The notes: generated by a model not told the origin, from the letters alone. Numbered from the stretch's first letter, positions 25,622 through 35,011 are shown. The stretch: DNA of 50,478 nucleotides from Paraburkholderia sp. C35 (GCF_003121405.1 NZ_QBUY01000059.1:1-50478), one strand, 5' to 3'. A program made the numbers and translations.

Positions 25622-27172
25622 ATGAATCTATTCCGAGCCCTGCTGACGGTCAGCGGCTTCACGTTGCTTTCGCGCGTGACCGGACTGGCCCGCGAGACCC
25701 TGATCGCCCGCGCGTTTGGCGCCAGCCAATACACCGACGCGTTCTACGTCGCCTTCCGCATTCCGAACCTGCTGCGCCGCATCTCTGCCGAAGGCGCGTT
25801 CTCGCAGGCCTTCGTTCCGATCCTCGCCGAGTTCAAGAACCAGCAGGGCCATGACGCGACCAAGGCGCTGGTCGATGCCACATCGACCGTGCTCGCCTGG
25901 GCGCTCGCCGTGCTGTCGCTACTTGGCGTAGCGGGCGCGACGTGGGTCGTGCTGGTGGTCGCGTCGGGCCTGCGCAGCGACGGCCAGGCGTTCACGCTCG
26001 CCGTGTCGATGACGCGGATCATGTTTCCTTACATTGTGTTTATCTCGCTGACGTCGCTGGCGTCGGGCGTGCTGAACACGTACAAGAACTTCTCGTTGCC
26101 CGCGTTCGCGCCCGTGCTGCTGAACGTCGCGTTCATCATCGCGGCCGTGTTCGTCGCGCCGCTGATGAAGGTGCCCGTGTACGCATTGGCGTGGGCCGTG
26201 ATCGCGGGCGGCATCGCGCAGTTCATCGTGCAGTTGCCGGGACTCAAGAAGATCGACATGATCCCGCGCATCGGGCTGAATCCGGTCAAGGCGCTGGCGC
26301 ACCGCGGCGTGAAACGCGTGCTCGCGAAGATGGTGCCGGCCATGTTCGCCGTTTCCGTCGCGCAGATCAGCCTGATCATCAACACGAATATCGCGTCGCA
26401 TATCGGGCCGGGCGCCGTGTCGTGGATCAACTACGCCGACCGCCTGATGGAATTCCCGACCGCGCTGCTCGGCGTCGCGCTCGGCACGATCCTGCTGCCG
26501 AGCCTGTCGAAAGCACACGTCGACGCCGACCCGCACGAATATTCATCGCTGCTCGACTGGGGCTTGCGCGTGACCTTTCTGCTCGCCGCGCCGAGCGCCG
26601 TCGCGTTGTTCTTCTTCGCCGAGCCGCTTACAGCGACGCTGTTCCACTACGGCAAGTTCGACGGCAATGCTGTCGTAATGGTGGGGCGCGCGCTGACCGC
26701 GTACGGCATCGGGCTGATCGGCATCATCCTGATCAAGATCCTCGCGCCGGGTTTCTACGCGAAGCAGGACATCAAGACGCCGGTGAAGATCGGCATTTTC
26801 GTGCTGGTCATCACGCAGCTTAGCAACTACGTATTCGTGCCGATCTTCTCGCACGCGGGCCTCACGCTGTCGATCGGGCTTGGCGCCTGCGTGAACGCGT
26901 TGTGCCTGTTCATCGGTTTGCGGCGGCGCGGCATCTATATGCCGTCGCGTGGCTGGTCGGTGTTTTTCGTGCAACTGATCGGCGCGTGCCTGGTGCTGTC
27001 GGGCGTGATGCACTGGTTCGCAATCAGCTTCGACTGGATCGGCATGCACGCCGAACCGGTACGGCGCATGGCCTTGCTCGCCGCGTCCCTCGTGCTGTTC
27101 GCGGCGCTATATTTCGGTATGCTCTGGCTGATGGGGTTCAAATACGCGTATTTCAGAAGGCGAGTGAAGTGA
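25622..27172 (+). CDS. murJ: Lipid II flippase MurJ (MviN family)
   Basis: Inner-membrane flippase that moves lipid II to the periplasmic face for peptidoglycan synthesis. The 516-residue protein starts MNLFRALLTVSGFTLLSRVT, continues LARETLIARAFGASQYTDAF and has FRIPNLLRRISAEGAFSQAF, the conserved N-terminal block of the family. About 14 hydrophobic helices follow. Charged pore residues such as the Arg of SRVTG and RRISAEG are present. It lies just upstream of a sirB1-like gene with the stop codon overlapping a possible GTG start. Confidence 0.96.
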   Translation: MNLFRALLTVSGFTLLSRVTGLARETLIARAFGASQYTDAFYVAFRIPNLLRRISAEGAFSQAFVPILAEFKNQQGHDATKALVDATSTVLAWALAVLSLLGVAGATWVVLVVASGLRSDGQAFTLAVSMTRIMFPYIVFISLTSLASGVLNTYKNFSLPAFAPVLLNVAFIIAAVFVAPLMKVPVYALAWAVIAGGIAQFIVQLPGLKKIDMIPRIGLNPVKALAHRGVKRVLAKMVPAMFAVSVAQISLIINTNIASHIGPGAVSWINYADRLMEFPTALLGVALGTILLPSLSKAHVDADPHEYSSLLDWGLRVTFLLAAPSAVALFFFAEPLTATLFHYGKFDGNAVVMVGRALTAYGIGLIGIILIKILAPGFYAKQDIKTPVKIGIFVLVITQLSNYVFVPIFSHAGLTLSIGLGACVNALCLFIGLRRRGIYMPSRGWSVFFVQLIGACLVLSGVMHWFAISFDWIGMHAEPVRRMALLAASLVLFAALYFGMLWLMGFKYAYFRRRVK

Positions 27173-27177
27173 TCACG

Positions 27178-28020
27178 ATGACCCGGGTTCTCGATTATTT
27201 CAGTGCGCTCGTCGCCGAGGACGATGGGCTTCCGCTCACGGAAGCGGCGCTGTCGCTCGCGCAGGACGCCTACCCTGATCTCGATCTGCAATCCGTGCTC
27301 GCCGAGATCGATGAGCTTACGCTGCGTGTCAAGCGCCGCATTCCGGACGACGCCGATATTCAACAGCGCGTCGGCATTCTGAATCGTTACTTCTTTCGCG
27401 AGCTGGGTTTCGCCGCGAACGTCAACGATTATTACGACCCGGACAATAGCCATCTGAACATGGTGCTCAAGCGCCGCCGCGGCATTCCGATTTCGCTGGC
27501 GGTGCTGTATCTGGAGATGGCGTCGCAGGTGGACATTCCCGTACGCGGCGTGTCGTTCCCGGGGCACTTTCTGCTGCGCGTCACGTTGCCGGAAGGCGAC
27601 GCGATGATCGACCCGACTACGGGCCGTCCGCTATCGGAAGCCGAGATGGTCGAGATGCTCGAGCCGTACGTGGCAAAGGCGGGTGAATCGATCAGCCGCG
27701 CGCTGCGAATGCTGCTGCAACCGGCAACACGCCGCGAGATCGTCGCGCGCATGCTGCGCAATCTGAAGGCGACGTATCTGCAGACCGAACGCTGGCAGCG
27801 CCTGCTTGCCGTGCAGCAGCGTCTCGTGATCCTGCTGCCGGAGAGCATCGAAGAAGTGCGCGATCGCGGCTTCGCGTATGCGCGGCTCGATTACCTGCGG
27901 CCTGCGCTCGAAGATCTCGAACGTTATCTTGGCGACCGTCCTGATGCCGACGATGCGACCGTCGTCGAATCGCAATTGCACGAGTTGCGGCAGCGCACGC
28001 AACATGACGATCACGATTGA
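27178..28020 (+). CDS. SirB1-like transglutaminase-fold protein with TPR-like tail
   Basis: A 280-residue cytoplasmic protein of the SirB1/transglutaminase-like family. The core block KRRRGIPISLAVLYLEMASQ is followed by VRGVSFPGHFLLRV and MIDPTTGRPLSEAE, and a C-terminal helical TPR-like region (RLVILLPESIEEVRDRGFAY) closes the protein. The catalytic cysteine of true transglutaminases is not evident, so enzymatic activity is doubtful. The ATG at 27178 is preferred, but a GTG at 27169 overlaps the murJ stop (GTGA) and has GAAGG eight bases upstream; this would couple the two genes. Confidence 0.85.
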   Translation: MTRVLDYFSALVAEDDGLPLTEAALSLAQDAYPDLDLQSVLAEIDELTLRVKRRIPDDADIQQRVGILNRYFFRELGFAANVNDYYDPDNSHLNMVLKRRRGIPISLAVLYLEMASQVDIPVRGVSFPGHFLLRVTLPEGDAMIDPTTGRPLSEAEMVEMLEPYVAKAGESISRALRMLLQPATRREIVARMLRNLKATYLQTERWQRLLAVQQRLVILLPESIEEVRDRGFAYARLDYLRPALEDLERYLGDRPDADDATVVESQLHELRQRTQHDDHD

Positions 28021-28043
28021 TCGTTTCGAAGCTTCGCTTCAGA

Positions 28044-28080
28044 TAAAAACGCCTGCGTAGATCACTACGCAGGCGTTTTT
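28044..28080. terminator. Strong bidirectional terminator
   Basis: Stem AAAAACGCCTGCGTAG pairing with CTACGCAGGCGTTTTT around a short loop, between the sirB1-like gene and the converging SDR gene. Confidence 0.92.
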
Positions 28081-28109
28081 CATTTCGGCGTGCCGGCAGA
28101 CGAATGCGC

Positions 28110-28868
28110 TTACTTCGGCTGCATGCGGATCGCGCCGTCGAGACGGATCACTTCGCCGTTGAGCATCGGGTTATCGAAGATCTGCTTGACGAGCATTGCA
28201 TATTCGTCCGGCTTGCCGAGGCGCGGCGGGAACGGCACCATCGCGCCGAGCGCATCCTGCACTTCCTGCGGCATGCCAAGCAGCATCGGCGTTTCGAAGA
28301 TGCCGGGTGCAATCGTCATCACGCGGATTGCGTTGCGCGACAGATCGCGCGCGATCGGCAACGTCATGCCGGCAACGCCTGCTTTCGATGCCGCATAAGC
28401 CGCCTGTCCGATCTGCCCGTCGAAGGCGGCGACGGAGGCCGTATTGACGATTACGCCGCGCTCGCCGAGTGCGTTCGGTTCGAGCTTCGCCATTTCGGCG
28501 GCGGCGAGACGGATCATGTTGAAGGTGCCGACGAGGTTGATCGACACCGTGCGTGCAAACGAGTGCAGGGGATGCGGGCCGTCCTTGCCGACGGTCTTCA
28601 TCGCCGGCGCGACGCCCGCGCAATTCACGAGACCGCGCAAGTTGCCGAGCTTCGTCGCGGCTTCGACGGCGAGTGCGCCATCGTCTTCGCGGCTCACGTC
28701 GCATTTGACGAACACGCCGCCGAGTTCCTGCGCGAGTGCCGTGCCGGCGTCGTGGTTCAGGTCCGCGAGCACGACCTTGCCGCCGTGCTGCGCGAAGAGG
28801 CGGGCCGTTGCCGCGCCGAGTCCGGACGCGCCGCCCGTGACGAGGAACACGTTGTCCTTGATATCCAT
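28110..28868 (-). CDS. Short-chain dehydrogenase, 3-hydroxyacyl-CoA dehydrogenase (HSD10-like)
   Basis: NAD(P)-dependent oxidoreductase of 252 residues. The cofactor motif VTGGASGLGAATARLF lies near residue 10, then VNCAGVAPA, the catalytic Ser in NTASVAAFDG and the YAASKAG pair of Tyr and Lys. The C-terminus APGIFETPMLLGMP resembles type-2 3-hydroxyacyl-CoA dehydrogenases of branched-chain amino acid or fatty acid oxidation. The start MDIKDNVFLV at 28868 is fixed by AAGGAG upstream. It stands alone, away from the beta-oxidation island. Confidence 0.88.
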   Translation of the reverse strand: MDIKDNVFLVTGGASGLGAATARLFAQHGGKVVLADLNHDAGTALAQELGGVFVKCDVSREDDGALAVEAATKLGNLRGLVNCAGVAPAMKTVGKDGPHPLHSFARTVSINLVGTFNMIRLAAAEMAKLEPNALGERGVIVNTASVAAFDGQIGQAAYAASKAGVAGMTLPIARDLSRNAIRVMTIAPGIFETPMLLGMPQEVQDALGAMVPFPPRLGKPDEYAMLVKQIFDNPMLNGEVIRLDGAIRMQPK

Positions 28869-29058
28869 GTCTTCTCCTTGATTGGACGCGTGAATCGCAT
28901 CGTTGGAATAGTTGTCGCTGAATGATTTTAACGGCTCGGTCTCATGCGTCAAACCGGGCAGGGCGCAACGCAGAGCGCGCCCGTATCGTTGGTCGATGCA
29001 TGCCGCTCAGTGCTCCGAATGAACACCCGGCCGCAACGTCGAAAGCATCGCGCCAAAT

Positions 29059-29086
29059 AAAAAACCCGCCGTGAAAGGCGGGTTTT
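29059..29086 (-). terminator. Terminator of adk
   Basis: Stem AAAACCCGCC/GGCGGGTTTT with loop GTGAAA; on the minus strand a T-run follows. Confidence 0.85.
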
Positions 29087-29112
29087 CATGTGCTGCATGC
29101 GGATACGCTTGC

Positions 29113-29778
29113 TTACTTCAGCGCGTCGAACACGCGTGCACGAATTTCATCGACCGAGCCGAGGCCCGAGATGCGGCGGTATTGCGGCGCCTTCAGCGGC
29201 GTCGATGCATCGCCGTTCTGCGCCCAGCCGTTGTAGTAATCGATCAGCGGCTTGGTCTGCGACACATACACATCGAGACGCTTCTTCACCGTCTCTTCCT
29301 TGTCGTCGTCGCGCTGGATCAGCGGCTCACCCGTGATGTCGTCGATACCTTCGACCTTCGGCGGATTGAACTTGACGTGATACGTGCGGCCCGAAGCCGG
29401 ATGCATGCGACGCCCGCTCATACGCGTGATGATCTCGTCGAACGGAACATCGATTTCGAGCACGAAATCGATGGCGACGCCTGCCTGCTTCATCGCTTCC
29501 GCTTGCGGAATGGTGCGCGGGAAACCGTCGAACAGATAGCCGTTGTCGCAGTCGCAATCTTGCAGACGCTCTTTCACGAGATTGATGATGAGTTCATCCG
29601 TGACGAGTTCGCCCGCATCCATGTAGCGCTTGGCTTCGATGCCGAGCGGTGTGCCCGCCTTCACCGCCGCACGCAGCATGTCGCCCGTCGAGATTTGCGG
29701 AATGCCGAACTTTTCCTTGATGAAGTTGGCCTGGGTGCCCTTGCCCGCGCCAGGAGCGCCCAACAGGATCAAACGCAT
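29113..29778 (-). CDS. adk: Adenylate kinase
   Basis: Converts AMP and ATP to two ADP and keeps the adenylate pool in balance. The 221-residue protein has the P-loop LGAPGAGKGTQ at residues 6-16 and the AMP-binding ISTGDMLRAAVKAG. GYLFDGFPRTIPQA, a long LID with HPASGRTYHVKFNPPK and no zinc cysteines, and KKRLDVYVSQTKPLIDYY follow. TGGAGA lies upstream of the ATG. It is the last gene of the lpxK-trm112-kdsB-adk minus-strand series, but the 259-bp gap to kdsB suggests its own promoter. Confidence 0.98.
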   Translation of the reverse strand: MRLILLGAPGAGKGTQANFIKEKFGIPQISTGDMLRAAVKAGTPLGIEAKRYMDAGELVTDELIINLVKERLQDCDCDNGYLFDGFPRTIPQAEAMKQAGVAIDFVLEIDVPFDEIITRMSGRRMHPASGRTYHVKFNPPKVEGIDDITGEPLIQRDDDKEETVKKRLDVYVSQTKPLIDYYNGWAQNGDASTPLKAPQYRRISGLGSVDEIRARVFDALK

Positions 29779-30037
29779 TTGATATCTCCAGATCTATGTC
29801 AATTCTGTCTGGCGTGCCGCGTTGCATTGGATGCATGCCGCGATCGACGCTCTTGATTCTTGGTTGCCGCTGTCAGGCCGGGCAGCTTTTCGCTGCCAGC
29901 TTCGCGCTGCACGTCGTGAACGGCGCTGCAAAGCAAACGGCAAAACAGGCGGATTAAAAAACGGGCGAATGATGATATCGATCAAGGCGCATCGATACCG
30001 GGTGAATCGCGCGAACGATCGATTATGCCATGGCTTT

Positions 30038-30841
30038 TTACGCTGGCGACCCGAAAAACGCCTGTACACGGGCCAGATCGTCAGGTGTGTCGACGCCCGG
30101 CAGCGGCGCGTCGTGCGTGACGAGCACGGCGATGCGCTCGCCGTGCCACATTGCACGCAACTGTTCGAGCGCTTCGGCCTGCTCGATCGGCGAGATCGAC
30201 AGACTCGGGTAAGTACGGAGGAACTTCGCACGATACGCATACAGCCCAATATGCCGGTAGACAGCAGCGGGTGCAGGCGGAGCGGGCATCTGCGCGACAT
30301 TCGGCCAGTGCGGCTGGTAAGCGTCGCGAGCCCATGGAATCGGCGCGCGCGAGAAGTACAGCGCTACGCCGCGCGCATCCAGCACGACCTTGACGACGTT
30401 CGGATTGAACACTTCCGCCGGCTCTTGGATGGGATGCGCGGCTGTGGCGATCGCAGCGCCTTGCGTCGCCGCGAGGTGCGACGCTACGCCGCGCACCAGC
30501 GCAGGATCGATCAAAGGCTCATCGCCTTGCACGTTGACGACGATGGTGTCGTCGGCCCAGCCGTAATGTGCGGCGACTTCCGCGAGACGGTCGGTACCCG
30601 ACGGATGATCGGCGCGCGTCATCATCGCGTCGATACCATGTGCGCGCGCGACGTCGAACACGGATTGCGCGTCGGTGGCGACCAGCACCTGCTGCGCGCC
30701 CGATTCGAGCGCGCGTTCCGCTACGCGCACGACCATCGGCTTGCCGCCGATATCGGCGAGCGGCTTGTTCGGCAGACGCGTCGATGCGAGCCGCGCCGGC
30801 ACGACGGCGATGAAGGGCGGAGTGGACTGGGTGTGGTTCAT
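30038..30841 (-). CDS. kdsB: 3-deoxy-manno-octulosonate cytidylyltransferase
   Basis: Activates Kdo to CMP-Kdo for the inner core of lipopolysaccharide. The 267-residue protein begins with the nucleotide-binding signature VVPARLASTRLPNKPLADIGGK. It then shows SGTDRLAEVA, IVVNVQGDEPLIDP and the C-terminal ISPIEQAEALEQLR. It lies in an envelope cluster with lpxK (lipid A kinase) and trm112. No clear Shine-Dalgarno sequence precedes the ATG, and 139 bp separate it from trm112. Confidence 0.96.
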   Translation of the reverse strand: MNHTQSTPPFIAVVPARLASTRLPNKPLADIGGKPMVVRVAERALESGAQQVLVATDAQSVFDVARAHGIDAMMTRADHPSGTDRLAEVAAHYGWADDTIVVNVQGDEPLIDPALVRGVASHLAATQGAAIATAAHPIQEPAEVFNPNVVKVVLDARGVALYFSRAPIPWARDAYQPHWPNVAQMPAPPAPAAVYRHIGLYAYRAKFLRTYPSLSISPIEQAEALEQLRAMWHGERIAVLVTHDAPLPGVDTPDDLARVQAFFGSPA

Positions 30842-30980
30842 CGGAAACGTGACGTCAGGCAGTACGAGGGCCGAGAGAAACGCGCCGCCTTCACGGCGGC
30901 GCGATGTGCGGATCCAGTCGAGGGCGCGTCTGCATCGCGCGAACGATGCGTGATCACGCGCATACGCTCAGGCAGCCGGG

Positions 30981-31184
30981 TCAGGCAACCGAGCCGGGAT
31001 TGAGATCGACAGGCGTGCCTTCGACCGTTTGCCGCGCTTCGTCGACCAGCATCACGGGAATGCCGTCGCGGATCGGATACGCGAGCTTGTCTGCGTTGCA
31101 GATCAACTCCTGAGCGGCGCGGTCGTAGCTGAGCGGGCCCTTGCAGATCGGGCATACGAGAATTTCAAGCAGGCGAGCGTCCAC
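30981..31184 (-). CDS. Trm112/YcaR-like small protein
   Basis: A 67-residue protein of the Trm112 (UPF0434) family, often an activator of methyltransferases in other organisms; bacterial role unclear. It starts with GTG (VDARLLEILVCPICKGPL), the CPIC pair being one half of a zinc site; the second cysteine pair is missing apart from a single Cys in LICNAD, as in many bacterial members. The GTG is supported by GGAG upstream and lies inside lpxK (20-bp overlap), so translation is coupled to lpxK. Confidence 0.92.
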   Translation of the reverse strand: MDARLLEILVCPICKGPLSYDRAAQELICNADKLAYPIRDGIPVMLVDEARQTVEGTPVDLNPGSVA

Positions 31185-32181
31185 GGACTTTCTCCACAAC
31201 GAGTGCAATGAGGCGATGATCGAGCGTGGCTTCGACGGGGACGACCCAGAGCCGCGCGTCATGCCAGGACCCCAATTTTACCGCATCCTTTTCGGTGATC
31301 AGGATCGCGTCGGCGTCCACGTCGACGAATGGATTCGTGCTGAACGCGTAATGATCGGGCAGTGCGCGCGTCTGCGGCGAGAGGCCCGCCGCGCGCAGCG
31401 TCGCAAAGAAGCGCTCGGGTGCGCCGATGCCCGCTGCCGCGAGCACGCGCTCGCCGGCGAACTGCGCGAGCGGACGGCGCAGGCGCGGATTGTCGAGATG
31501 CCATGCATCGCCGGGCGCCAGCTCGAGCGAGAAGGTGTTCGGCCAAGGCGGCAGCGCGCGGTCATACGGATTGTTGATCAGCGTCGCATCGCGCTTGCGC
31601 GAGAGCGGTTCGCGCAACGGACCAGCCGGCAGCAGAAAGCCATTGCCGCCCAACCGGTGATCGAACACGACGATCTCCGCATCGCGCTCCAGCCGATAGT
31701 GCTGCAACCCGTCGTCGCTGACGATCACATCGACATCGCGATGTGTCTTGCACAGCGCTTCGGCCGCCGCGACGCGATCGGGGCACACGAACACGGGCGC
31801 GCCCGTGCGGCGGGCGATCAGCAGCGGCTCGTCGCCGGCCTGGGAGGCCTTCGAGGTCGGCGTGACAAGTGTGGGCAGTGTGACCTTCGCGCCATCACCC
31901 CGCGACACCACGCCCGGCGTGAAACCCGCGCTGCGCAGCGCCTGCACCAGCGCGATCACGGGCGGCGTCTTGCCGGTGCCGCCGACAGTCACGTTACCCA
32001 CCACGACCACCGGCACGCGAATTCGCACCGACTTCAGCCAGCCAGCCTTGAACGCTGCGCGGCGCGCCAGCGCGACCGCGCCGAATACGCACGCGAGCGG
32101 CGTCAGCGCCCACGCGATCGGGCCGCGCTGTTGCCACTCGCGCGTGATGCGCGCTTCGAGGCTGGAAGCGCGTTCGCTCAT
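31165..32181 (-). CDS. lpxK: Tetraacyldisaccharide 4'-kinase
   Basis: Inner-membrane kinase that phosphorylates the 4' position of the lipid A disaccharide. The 338-residue protein has an N-terminal membrane helix region (LACVFGAVALARRAAFKAGWL), the P-loop VVVGNVTVGGTGKTPPVIAL near residue 60, VVSRG, and the conserved SDDGLQHY with the catalytic Asp. In other Burkholderia I recall exbB and exbD just upstream; here the upstream 603 bp have no gene. Overlaps the trm112 start. Confidence 0.95.
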   Translation of the reverse strand: MSERASSLEARITREWQQRGPIAWALTPLACVFGAVALARRAAFKAGWLKSVRIRVPVVVVGNVTVGGTGKTPPVIALVQALRSAGFTPGVVSRGDGAKVTLPTLVTPTSKASQAGDEPLLIARRTGAPVFVCPDRVAAAEALCKTHRDVDVIVSDDGLQHYRLERDAEIVVFDHRLGGNGFLLPAGPLREPLSRKRDATLINNPYDRALPPWPNTFSLELAPGDAWHLDNPRLRRPLAQFAGERVLAAAGIGAPERFFATLRAAGLSPQTRALPDHYAFSTNPFVDVDADAILITEKDAVKLGSWHDARLWVVPVEATLDHRLIALVVEKVRGRSPA

Positions 32182-32784
32182 CGGCAGGTGGCGGCCGGCT
32201 TGCGCGGCGCGTCAGTCAGGACGGACAGGGCGAACATCGGCAGCTATCTCCGGGGAGGTCGGTTGCACCGACGGTTGTGAAAGACCACGCGAACCACGCA
32301 ACGCGGACAACGGCGAAACGGCGAAATTGCGAAAAGGACAGCAGACGGAACCAGAATGCGCGGCGAAAACTGCTGGCTCACACACTTTCGTCATGACCGA
32401 CAGATTCCGCCAGAACCCGGCACTCTAGCGCGCGGGCGGCGTGGCCTGCAAGTCTGAAAGGCGTCGACGCGCGGGTCGCACGCGGTCGATGCTTTATCCA
32501 TAGCCTGTGGATAACTTTGTGGAGAACGTGCCTTGCAATTTGTCGGAAAGGCCGCCGCACAAGCATCTGCTCGGTGGTCGGGAACTTTTTGATGATAAAA
32601 AACGCATATAAATCAATGGGTTAAATGGTTTTAAGTGGGCTCTGGAGCCGTTTTGAGACAGTCTTCCAGGCTGCTCCCGACATGTGGACACTTTTAACAA
32701 TCCGGCTAACGGTGTTTAGACCGCACTGGACCTGGCTGGCCGATCGGTCTATCGTCTGTCCGGCCTGTCCACACCATTCCTCGC
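32182..32784. other. lpxK / xseA divergent intergenic region, no gene seen
   Basis: About 600 bp. No coding frame resembles a known protein, and no ExbD or ExbB remnant was recognised. The stretch 32585-32640 is unusually A/T-rich for this genome. A palindromic pair of DnaA-box-like sequences lies at 32494-32514. The promoters of lpxK and xseA must be here, but no clear -35/-10 pair was found. Confidence 0.5.
32494..32514. promoter_or_regulatory. Inverted pair of DnaA-box-like sequences
   Basis: TTATCCATA (32494-32502) and TGTGGATAA (32506-32514, the exact complement of the consensus TTATCCACA) form a palindrome with 7-bp arms and 7-bp loop. A further TGTGGAGAA follows at about 32519. Binding by DnaA is inference. 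Confidence 0.5.
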
Positions 32785-34164
32785 ATGAATTCCGAAAGTC
32801 CTTTCTCGTCGTCCGCGGGCGCAGGCGGCGATGCCGTCGTTCCCGTCTCGGTGCTCAACCGTGCAATCGGCACGATGCTCGAACGCTCGTTTCCACTCGT
32901 GTGGGTATCCGGCGAAGTGTCGAATTTCACGCGTGCCGCGAGCGGCCACTGGTACTTCTCGATCAAGGACGCCCAGGCGCAGATGCGCTGCGTGATGTTC
33001 CGCGGCCGCGCACAGCACGCGGAGTTCACGCCGCGCGAAGGCGACAAGATCGAAGTGCGCGCGCTCGTCACGATGTACGAACCGCGCGGCGAGTTGCAGC
33101 TGAATGTCGAAGCCGTGCGCCGTACGGGCCAGGGGCGCCTGTATGAAGCGTTCCTGCGGCTCAAGGCGCAACTCGAAGCCGAAGGCCTGTTCGACCCTGA
33201 GCGCAAGCGCGCGTTGCCCGCCCATCCTCGCGCGATCGGCATCGTCACGTCGTTGCAGGCGGCGGCGCTGCGCGACGTGCTGACCACGCTTGCACGGCGT
33301 GCGCCGCATATTCCCGTGATCGTGTATCCCGCGCCTGTGCAGGGTGCGGGCGTCAGCGCGAAACTCGCGGCAATGGTCGAGGCGGCCAACCGGCGCCGTG
33401 AAGTGGACGTGCTGATCGTGTGCCGTGGCGGTGGTTCGATCGAAGATCTGTGGGCCTTCAATGAAGAAGTGCTGGCGCGCGCGATTGCGTCGAGCGAGGT
33501 GCCCGTCGTGAGCGGCGTCGGTCACGAAACCGCCTTCACGATCGCCGCCTTCGCCGCCGACGTTCGCGCGCCAACGCCCACGGGCGCCGCCGAACTCGTC
33601 AGCCCGCAGCGCGTGCTGCTGCTGCGCGATCTCGATCAACGGCATGCCGCACTGGCGCGCGGTTTCGGACGCATGATGGAGCGGCGCGCGCAGCAGCTCG
33701 ACTGGCTCGCGCGCCGTCTCGTCTCGCCGGCTGAACGGCTCGCGCGGCAGCGCACGCATCTGCAGCAATTGAGCGTGCGGCTGGCGTCGGCGGGCGCGCG
33801 GCCTGTGCGCGATGCGCGCGGACGTTTTGCGCTCGTGCAGATGCGCTGGGAACGCTGGCGTCCCGATCTGTCGCAGCATCGCGCGCAGGTGAACGGCCTC
33901 GCCGAGCGGCTCGAACGCGCATTGTTGCGTCAGCATGAAAGACACGTTGCGCGCGTGGAAACGCTTGCCGCGCGGCTCGACGTGCTGAGTCCGCAACGCA
34001 CGCTCGAACGCGGCTATGCGGCCTTGCTCGATGCGCAAAGCGGGCGTGCAGTGCGTGCGCCATCGGCATTGAAACCGGGCCGCCGCATGACCGTTCACCT
34101 CGCCGAAGGCTCGGCGGATATCGCGTTGTCGGATGTGCAGCCGCGTCTTACAGATGGTTTTTGA
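32785..34164 (+). CDS. xseA: Exodeoxyribonuclease VII large subunit
   Basis: Large subunit of the ATP-independent single-strand exonuclease that trims DNA ends in repair. The 459-residue protein begins with an OB-fold domain (VWVSGEVSNFTRAASGHWYFSIKD, residues ~40-60). The catalytic core has RAIGIVTSLQAAALRDV, VIVCRGGGSIEDLWAFNEE and VGHETAFTIAAFAADVRAPTP. A long helical C-terminus and a short beta tail with RGYAALLD complete it. The small subunit xseB is not in this window. The N-terminus is Ser/Gly-rich and poorly conserved. Confidence 0.96.
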   Translation: MNSESPFSSSAGAGGDAVVPVSVLNRAIGTMLERSFPLVWVSGEVSNFTRAASGHWYFSIKDAQAQMRCVMFRGRAQHAEFTPREGDKIEVRALVTMYEPRGELQLNVEAVRRTGQGRLYEAFLRLKAQLEAEGLFDPERKRALPAHPRAIGIVTSLQAAALRDVLTTLARRAPHIPVIVYPAPVQGAGVSAKLAAMVEAANRRREVDVLIVCRGGGSIEDLWAFNEEVLARAIASSEVPVVSGVGHETAFTIAAFAADVRAPTPTGAAELVSPQRVLLLRDLDQRHAALARGFGRMMERRAQQLDWLARRLVSPAERLARQRTHLQQLSVRLASAGARPVRDARGRFALVQMRWERWRPDLSQHRAQVNGLAERLERALLRQHERHVARVETLAARLDVLSPQRTLERGYAALLDAQSGRAVRAPSALKPGRRMTVHLAEGSADIALSDVQPRLTDGF

Positions 34165-34281
34165 AAGCGGTTTGCCACAGTACTTTTGACCTTCGTATGA
34201 CAGCTGAAACGATGCTGCGCGAGCATTAATTACGCTGCCCGCGCAGCGCGTTTTTGCAATGAAGGCCATAAAGGGCTTGCG

Positions 34282-34311
34282 TTTGCGGGGTTATTCCAAC
34301 TCGCCTACAAT
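34282..34311 (+). promoter_or_regulatory. Candidate sodB promoter
   Basis: -35-like TTTGCG (34282-34287), 18-nt spacer, -10 TACAAT (34306-34311), giving a leader of about 60 nt before sodB. Confidence 0.45.
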
Positions 34312-34377
34312 CGAGTGCTCCCGCAGCGTTATCCGCAGACTCCCCATAAACAGATACAGATAGAAAGGAATAGCACC

Positions 34378-34956
34378 ATGGAACATACGCTCCCGCCGCT
34401 GCCGTTCGCAAAGAACGCCCTCGTTCCGCACATGTCGGAAGAGACGCTCGAGTTTCACTACGGCAAGCACCACCAGACCTATGTGACCAACCTGAACAAT
34501 CTGATCAAGGGCACGGAGTTCGAGAACCTGTCGCTGGAAGAGATCGTCACGAAGTCGTCGGGCGGTATCTTCAACAACTCCGCGCAAATCTGGAATCACA
34601 CGTTCTTCTGGAACAGCCTGTCGCCGCAAGGTGGCGGTGCACCGAAGGGCGCACTCGCTGACGCGATCAACGCGAAGTGGGGTTCCTTCGACAAATTCAA
34701 GGAAGAATTCACGAAGACGGCAGTCGGCACGTTCGGCTCGGGCTGGGCATGGCTCGTGAAGAAGGCAGACGGCTCGCTGGATCTGGTGTCGACCAGCAAC
34801 GCTGCGACGCCGCTGACGACCGACGCAAAGGCGCTGCTGACGATCGACGTGTGGGAACACGCGTACTACATCGACTACCGCAACGCACGTCCGAAGTTCG
34901 TCGAAGCATTCTGGAACATCGCAAACTGGGACTTCGCGGAAAAGAACTTCGCGTAA
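34378..34956 (+). CDS. sodB: Superoxide dismutase, Fe type
   Basis: Converts superoxide to O2 and hydrogen peroxide in the cytoplasm. The 192-residue protein has all four metal ligands in context: the His of YGKHHQTYV, the His of WNHTFFW, and Asp and His in DVWEHAYYIDY. The Gln of NNSAQIWNHTFFW and GSGWAWLV favour iron. AAAGGAATAG precedes the ATG. A candidate sigma-70 promoter lies upstream and a strong terminator downstream, so it is monocistronic. Confidence 0.97.
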   Translation: MEHTLPPLPFAKNALVPHMSEETLEFHYGKHHQTYVTNLNNLIKGTEFENLSLEEIVTKSSGGIFNNSAQIWNHTFFWNSLSPQGGGAPKGALADAINAKWGSFDKFKEEFTKTAVGTFGSGWAWLVKKADGSLDLVSTSNAATPLTTDAKALLTIDVWEHAYYIDYRNARPKFVEAFWNIANWDFAEKNFA

Positions 34957-35011
34957 GTCTTTGCTCGATCCGGTAAGCGTCTGACATTACCGGAAAGTGC
35001 AGCAGCAATAG

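Noticed and set aside
32212..32394. Possible exbD remnant between lpxK and xseA
   Set aside because: The short minus-strand frame shows no membrane helix or ExbD motif.
32494..32514. Replication origin
   Set aside because: Only two or three DnaA-like boxes and no dnaA, gyrB, parAB or other origin-linked genes nearby; a regulatory role is more likely.
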